From Streptomyces sp. NBC_01116 (lineage in GTDB: Bacteria; Actinomycetota; Actinomycetes; Streptomycetales; Streptomycetaceae), in assembly GCF_041435495.1 (NCBI RefSeq), contig NZ_CP108644.1, forward strand, positions 744,001-808,000: DNA of 64,000 nucleotides. Reading direction: 5' to 3'. The notes beneath the pieces are model-generated. The model searched no databases, was not told the DNA's origin, and saw only the letters and a list, made by a program, of their open reading frames with translations. Below are positions 29,701-35,700 of the stretch, piece by piece. Each line of letters opens with the position of its first letter. The stretch's first letter is position 1. A program made the translations under genes and the position numbers.

Positions 29701-32700
29701 AGCATGCCCGCCTGTGCGGCGCTGACGAACGTGTCGACGCTGAGGAGGAGGTTCACCCCGCCCGCTATCGCGGCGTCGCACGCCCCGGACCGGAGCGCTT
29801 CGACGGCCCGGTGGACGGCGACGAGCGAGCTGGAGCAGGCCGTGTCGACGGGCTCGCTCGGGCCGTGGATGTCGAGGACGTAGGAGATGCGGTTGGCGAG
29901 CATGGAGTGGGCGTTGCCCGTGGAGGTGAAGGCGTCCGGCGGGGTGCCGTGGGCGGCGAGCAGCGTCGCGTAGTCGGTGCCCGAGACGCCGAAGAACAGC
30001 CCGGTGCTCTCCGGCAGGCCCGCGGGCGCGTACCCGCTGTTCTCCACCGCGTTCCAGACGGTCTGCAGCGCCAGCCGGTGCTGCGGGTCCATCAGTTCGG
30101 CCTCGCGCGGCAGGATCCGGAAGAAGGCGGCGTCGAAGGCGTCCACCCCGTCGAGGACGCCCGCGTGGCGCGGGAAGTCGGAAGCCTCCACGATGCGCGC
30201 GTACCGGGTGTCGTACCGGTCGACGGGGAAGGCCCTCACGTGGTCGGTGCCGGCGGCCAGGTTCGCCCAGTACGCGTCCAGGTCGGGGGCGCCGGGAAAG
30301 CTGCCCGCGGCTCCGATGACGGCGATCGGAAAGGCGGCGTTCGCGACCGCCGGGCGCGGGGCGGCGGGTCGCGGCGCGGCGTCGGGGACCTCGGCCTTCT
30401 CCCGGGCGGTCCGGTGCCCGGCGTCCGGGGTGGGCCGCGGCGGGGCCTCGGAGGTCCGGGCAGGGGTCCGGGTGCGGTCCGGGGTCCCGGTGGACCGCTC
30501 GTACGCCGTGCGCAGGGCGGCGGGGTGTTCGGCGACGAGGTGTTCCCCCAGCGACGCGAAGGTGTTGCGGTCGAAGAAGACCGCGGGGGTCAGCTCGATG
30601 CCGAGCCGCTCGCCCGCCTGCTGCGCCAGGGCGATGAGCGAGATCGAGTCGAAGCCGAAGGCGTCGAAGCCGGTGCGGGCGTCGAGTTCGTCGAGGTCGA
30701 ACTTGAGGATGCCGGACGCCAGGCCGCGCAGTTCGTCGACCGCGAAGGCCAGGAGTCCCCCGGCCTCCACGGACTCCCGAGGTGTCCCGTCGAGCTCTCC
30801 TGCGCTCCGGCGACCGGCGCCCGATCCGGTCGCGCCCGCTGTCCGTGCGTTCACCGCCGGATCCTCCCTCGGTCCTTCGTCGTCGCCGCACCACAGGCCG
30901 GCGAGTACGCCGACCACGTCGCCGTTCCGGTCCAGCAAGCCGACCGAGCCCCCGATCCCCTCTCCCTGCGCGGTCACGTCGAAGACCGCGTACGCCACGG
31001 GGACCCGGCCGGCCGGCCCGTCCGCGAAGAGCCGGATCTCGTCGATCCGGTGCGGTGCGCTCCGCGCCCACCGGGGGTCGCCGGTGCGCTTCGCCTCGAA
31101 CTGCAGGCCCTGCGCCACGGCGGAGAGCACCTGCGGAGCGAGCGAGACGTGGGGCTTCACATGGTCGCGCTGGAGCTCGGGCGCGCCGAGCCGCAGCGCG
31201 AGGCGTCCGTCCCGCAGTCGGAACACCCCCTCGACACCGGCGAGTTCGGGGCCGTACCCGACTCCGCCCCCGGCCAGTTCCGCGAGGAAGGCGGCCGGGG
31301 AGAGCGCTTCGGCCAGGTCCGGTGCCAGCGCCCCGGGGAGCAGGCCGACGAACCGTTCGGCGTGGGGGTGTCCGGACGGCCGCGTCCCGGTGCCCTCGTC
31401 CGCCCGCAGGTCGAACGCGGCCACAGCGGTACGTCGCCCCGACGCGTCCTCCGTGTGCACGGCTCCCGCCGCCGTCCTCCCCCCGGAGGTGTCCAGGACC
31501 GTCACCAGGCGCGCCGCGGCGGGCCAGTCGACCGGACCGAGGAGACGAAGCCCGCGCACGACCGACCCGTCGGAGAAGCTTGAGACCTTCGCGGCCGCGA
31601 TCGCCAGGTCGATGGCGAAGGTGGGGACGATGCCGCGTGTCCTGTCCGGCCGCTCGCCCAGGGTGCGGCCGTAGTCCAGGAGATCGTCCAGGTGCACGTC
31701 GAGGACGTACCGCAGCCCGGTGACGTCCGACGCGTTCCTGCCGAGGAACGGGTGCAGCTTCTCGCGCAGGGCGAGCGGCGCGGTCACGGACGGCGCGCCG
31801 TCCTCCCGGGCGACCCAGCACCGCACGCGCTCGAAGGGGTAGGCGGGGAGGGAGACGCGGCGGGGCCTGGGCGCGTCCTGTGCGTCGGCCCTCTCCCAGT
31901 CGACGCTCTTCCCGTCCACCCAGGTGGTCGCGAGGTCGCGCAGGTCCGCGGCACGGGCGCCGCCGCCGGCGAGCGCGGCGGCGAGGTCCCGGTCACCCGC
32001 CAGTCGGCGGTCGACGGCGGCCAGCGCCTCGTCCGGGGTCCGCGCGAGGAACGCCCACCGGCAGGGGAGTTCGTTCTTGCCCACACGGAGGGTGTGGGCG
32101 ACCGACGCGAGGTCCGGCGCCGCCGCCCCGGCGAGGAAGGCGCGGAACCGGGTGAGGTACGCCGACAGCGCGGATTCGTTCATCGCGGAGAAGACGAGGA
32201 GTTCCTCGCGCCCACCGGGCGGGCCACCGGGTGCGCCGCCGTCCTGCCGCGGGTACTCCTCCAGGATCATGTGGGAGTTCATCCCGCCCGCGCCGATCGA
32301 GGTGATCCCGGCGCGGCGCGGATGGGTGACCTCGCGCCCGTCGACGGTGGTCACCGGTGGCTTCCAGGCGGCGACTTCCTGCTGCACCCGGAAGGGGGTG
32401 CGGGAGAAGTCGATGTCCGGGTTGGTCACCGAGCTGTGCAGCGAGGGGACCAGTTGTCCCCGCTGGAACTGGAGGATGACCTTGGCGAGGCCGATCATTC
32501 CGGCGGCGTGCAGCAGGTGGCCCATGTTGGACTTCACCGAGCCGATCGCGCAGAACCCGGTCTCCGGGGTGTACTTCTGGTAGGCCGTGGTCAGCGCCTT
32601 GACCTCGATCGGGTCGCCGAGGGACGTCCCTGATCCGTGCGCCTCCACGTAGCTGATGGTCCGCGGGTCGACCCCCGCGTCGTCGATCGCCTTCTCGATC

Positions 32701-35700
32701 GCGCGCGCCTGCATCCGGGGACTGGGGACGGTGAACCCGTTGCGCACGCCGGCGTTGGCGAGGGCGGTTCCCTTGATGACGGCGTACACGTGGTCGCCGT
32801 CGCGCTCGGCCTCGACGAGCGGCTTGAGGACCAGGGCGCCGACGCCCTCCCCGAGGATCGTCCCGTCCGCCCCGAGACCGAAGCTCCGGATCACGTCCGA
32901 GTTCGCCGTCGTGAAGTGCTCCTGCGACGAGCTGATGAGGTTGTACGGGTGCAGGAGCAGGTTCACCCCGCCCGCGACCGCCATGGAGCACTCACGCGCC
33001 CGGAGCATCTGCACGGCCTGGTGGACGCAGGTGGAGGATCCCGAGCACATGGTGTCCACGAAGAGCGAGGGCCCGGTGAATCCGTAGAAGTACGACAGCA
33101 TGTTGGGGAGCGTCCCCGTGTAGCTGCCGCTCGCCGCGGACCCCCGGGTGAGGCCGTTCTCGAAGCCGTAGAGGCCGTAGTGGTTGCTCATGGAACCGGC
33201 CAGCACACCGACGTCCCCGTCGTACTTCCGGCGTAGCGTCTCGCGCGAGTAGCCCGCGTCCTCCAGCGCCTCGACCCCCGCCCGCAGGAACAACCGGACC
33301 TCGGGCGACATGTTCTCGGCCTCGCGCTTGGAGATGCGGAAGTAGCGGGGGTCGAACGTGTCGATGTCCTGGAGGAACGTTCCGGTGCGGATGGAGCTCT
33401 TGCCGAGGACACTGCGGTCGCGGCTGTAGATCGCGTCGTGGTCCCAGCGTTCGCGCGGCACCTCGCGGAACTCGTGGCGGCCCTCTGCGAGCACCGACCA
33501 GAGTTCGTCCAGGGTTTCGGCGCCGGGGTAGTTGCCGGAGACGCCGATGATCGCGATGTCGTGGTAGTCGTCGCGCCCGTCCGGGGCCTCCCGGCGTCCC
33601 GGGACGGACTCGGGGGCCGCCTCCGCCTCCGCTGCCGCGGCCGGAAGGCCGGGAGGGTCTGTGGCCGTGTCCGTGGCCGTGTCTGTGGCCGTGTCCGTGT
33701 CCGTGCTGCCGATCGGGGCCGTGGTGTCGGCCGGGTCCGTGGTGTCGCCCGCTTGTTCGCCATCCGTACGGTGCGGGGCTTCGGCGTCGAAGACGGTCCG
33801 CAGCGCACCGGCGTGCTCGGCGACGAAGTACCCGGCGACGCCCGCGATGTCGGTGTACTCGAAGAAGATGGTCTTGGGCAGCGGGCCGAAGAGTTCTTCG
33901 AGCGCCGCGGTGGTGTCGAGGATGGCGAGCGAGTCGATGCCGTACTCGATGAGGTCGACCGTCTCCTCCAGCGTCCCGGGATCACGGTGGAGCGCCTCGC
34001 CCACGACCCGGCGCAGCAGCGCCGTCGCACGTTCCGTCAGTTCTTCGTCGGTGACGGTGGAGGCCGTGCCCGCGGGAGCGGAGGGGGTGCCGGTGGGCGG
34101 TGCTTCCGGGGGCGTCGGGGCCGCCGTGAGCGTCGCGGCGGCCCCGTGCGCCACCACGACGTGCGGGGGCGCGTCGCCCAGGACGCGGCCCAGGAGCCTC
34201 AGTCCGTCCTCGGTGGGGAGGGCTTCCCAGCCCCGGTCCCGACGCATCGTCCTCAGGGTCACCGCGTCCACGGACATCCCGCCGTCGTCCCACAGCGGCC
34301 AGCTCACCGCGCGGGTCCTGCCGGTCCGCTCGCCGATGTCGACGAGCGCCTGGCGGTGGTGGGCGAAGGCGTCCAGGAAGGCGTTGGCCGCCGCGTAGTC
34401 CGACTGGCCCGCGCTGCCGAACACTCCCGCCACCGAGGAGAAGGCGACGAAGAAGTCGAGCGTGAGGCCGCGCGACGCGGCGTCGAGGTGGAGGACCCCG
34501 TCGATCTTGGGTGCCAGCACCGTGCGCAGGTCGGAGGCGTCCTTGGTGAAGACGTACGCGTCGCGGAGGACGCCCGCCGCGTGCACGATGCCGTCGATGG
34601 TCCCGTGGGCCTCGGTGATGGCGCGGACCGCCCGGTCCACGTCGGCGCCCGAGCTCACGTCGACGGGGACGTGGTGGGCGTCGACCCCCGCGTCCCGCAG
34701 CTCCCGCAGGGCCGCCCCGCTCCCGGCTCCGGGCTCGGACCGGCCGCTCAGGACGACGGTGACCCCGGCGTGCCGGCCGAAGTAGCGGGCGACGTGCCGT
34801 CCGAGCCCGCCGAGCCCGCCCGTGATCCAGTAGACCCCGCCCTCCTTCAGCGGCGGGACCTCCGGCCCGTCGCCCAGGCGCAGTTCCCCGGGCCGTGACG
34901 CATGGCGTGTGCCGTCCGCCCCATGGCGGATGTCGCAGTCGGCCGACCGGTCCAGCGCCTCCGCCCGCAGGATCTCGGCGATCCGCTCCGGCGGCGCGGC
35001 GTCGAGGTCCGCGACGCGCACGACCCGGCCCGAGACCCGGGGGTTCTCCAGGACGACGGTCCGGAACAGGCCCGTGAGGGGCGCGTGGTAGTGCCGGGGC
35101 AGCCGGTCGTCCACGAGTACGACGAACCGCCGCGGCCCTCCGGGCTTCGACCGCACGACATCGGTGACGTCCCGAAAGACCAGGTCCAGCGCGGCCCCGA
35201 CGCCGTCGGCGACCCGGCCCGGTTCGACGTCGGGAAGCCCTGCGACGGTGAATCCGGTGAGTTGCGCCGCGGCGGCGGTGTGCCCGGCGGCACGTCCGCC
35301 GAGATACCCGCGTACGACGGGGGCGGGCCCGGTCCCGTCCCCGGTCGCGGTGAGGGGGGCCGGCACCCAGGACACGGCGGCGGTCACGGTGTTCCCGCCC
35401 GCCCCCGGGCCGGTTCCGCGGGCCGCCCCGGCCGGTTCCGTCCGCTGGACCAGTCCGCGCAGACTGACGCTCATGGTGCCCTTCCCGTCACAGAGGTCGA
35501 TGTCGAACATGTCGAGCGCGCCGCGGCCCTCGCACCGTCGCACCCATGCCCAGGTCTCGGGCGCGCAGGGGCCGTGGACGGTGAGTTCCTCGAACGCGAA
35601 GGGCAGCACCGGGACGGACCGGCCGCCGCCCGTCGACGGCGAGGTGTCCGCCAGGAGGACGACGGAGGCCTGGAAGGCCGCGTCCAGCACGCTCGGCGGC

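Noticed and set aside
30900..31772. A functional dehydratase in module 2
   Set aside because: The HxxxGxxxxP histidine and the catalytic Asp are both absent; a branching domain fits better.
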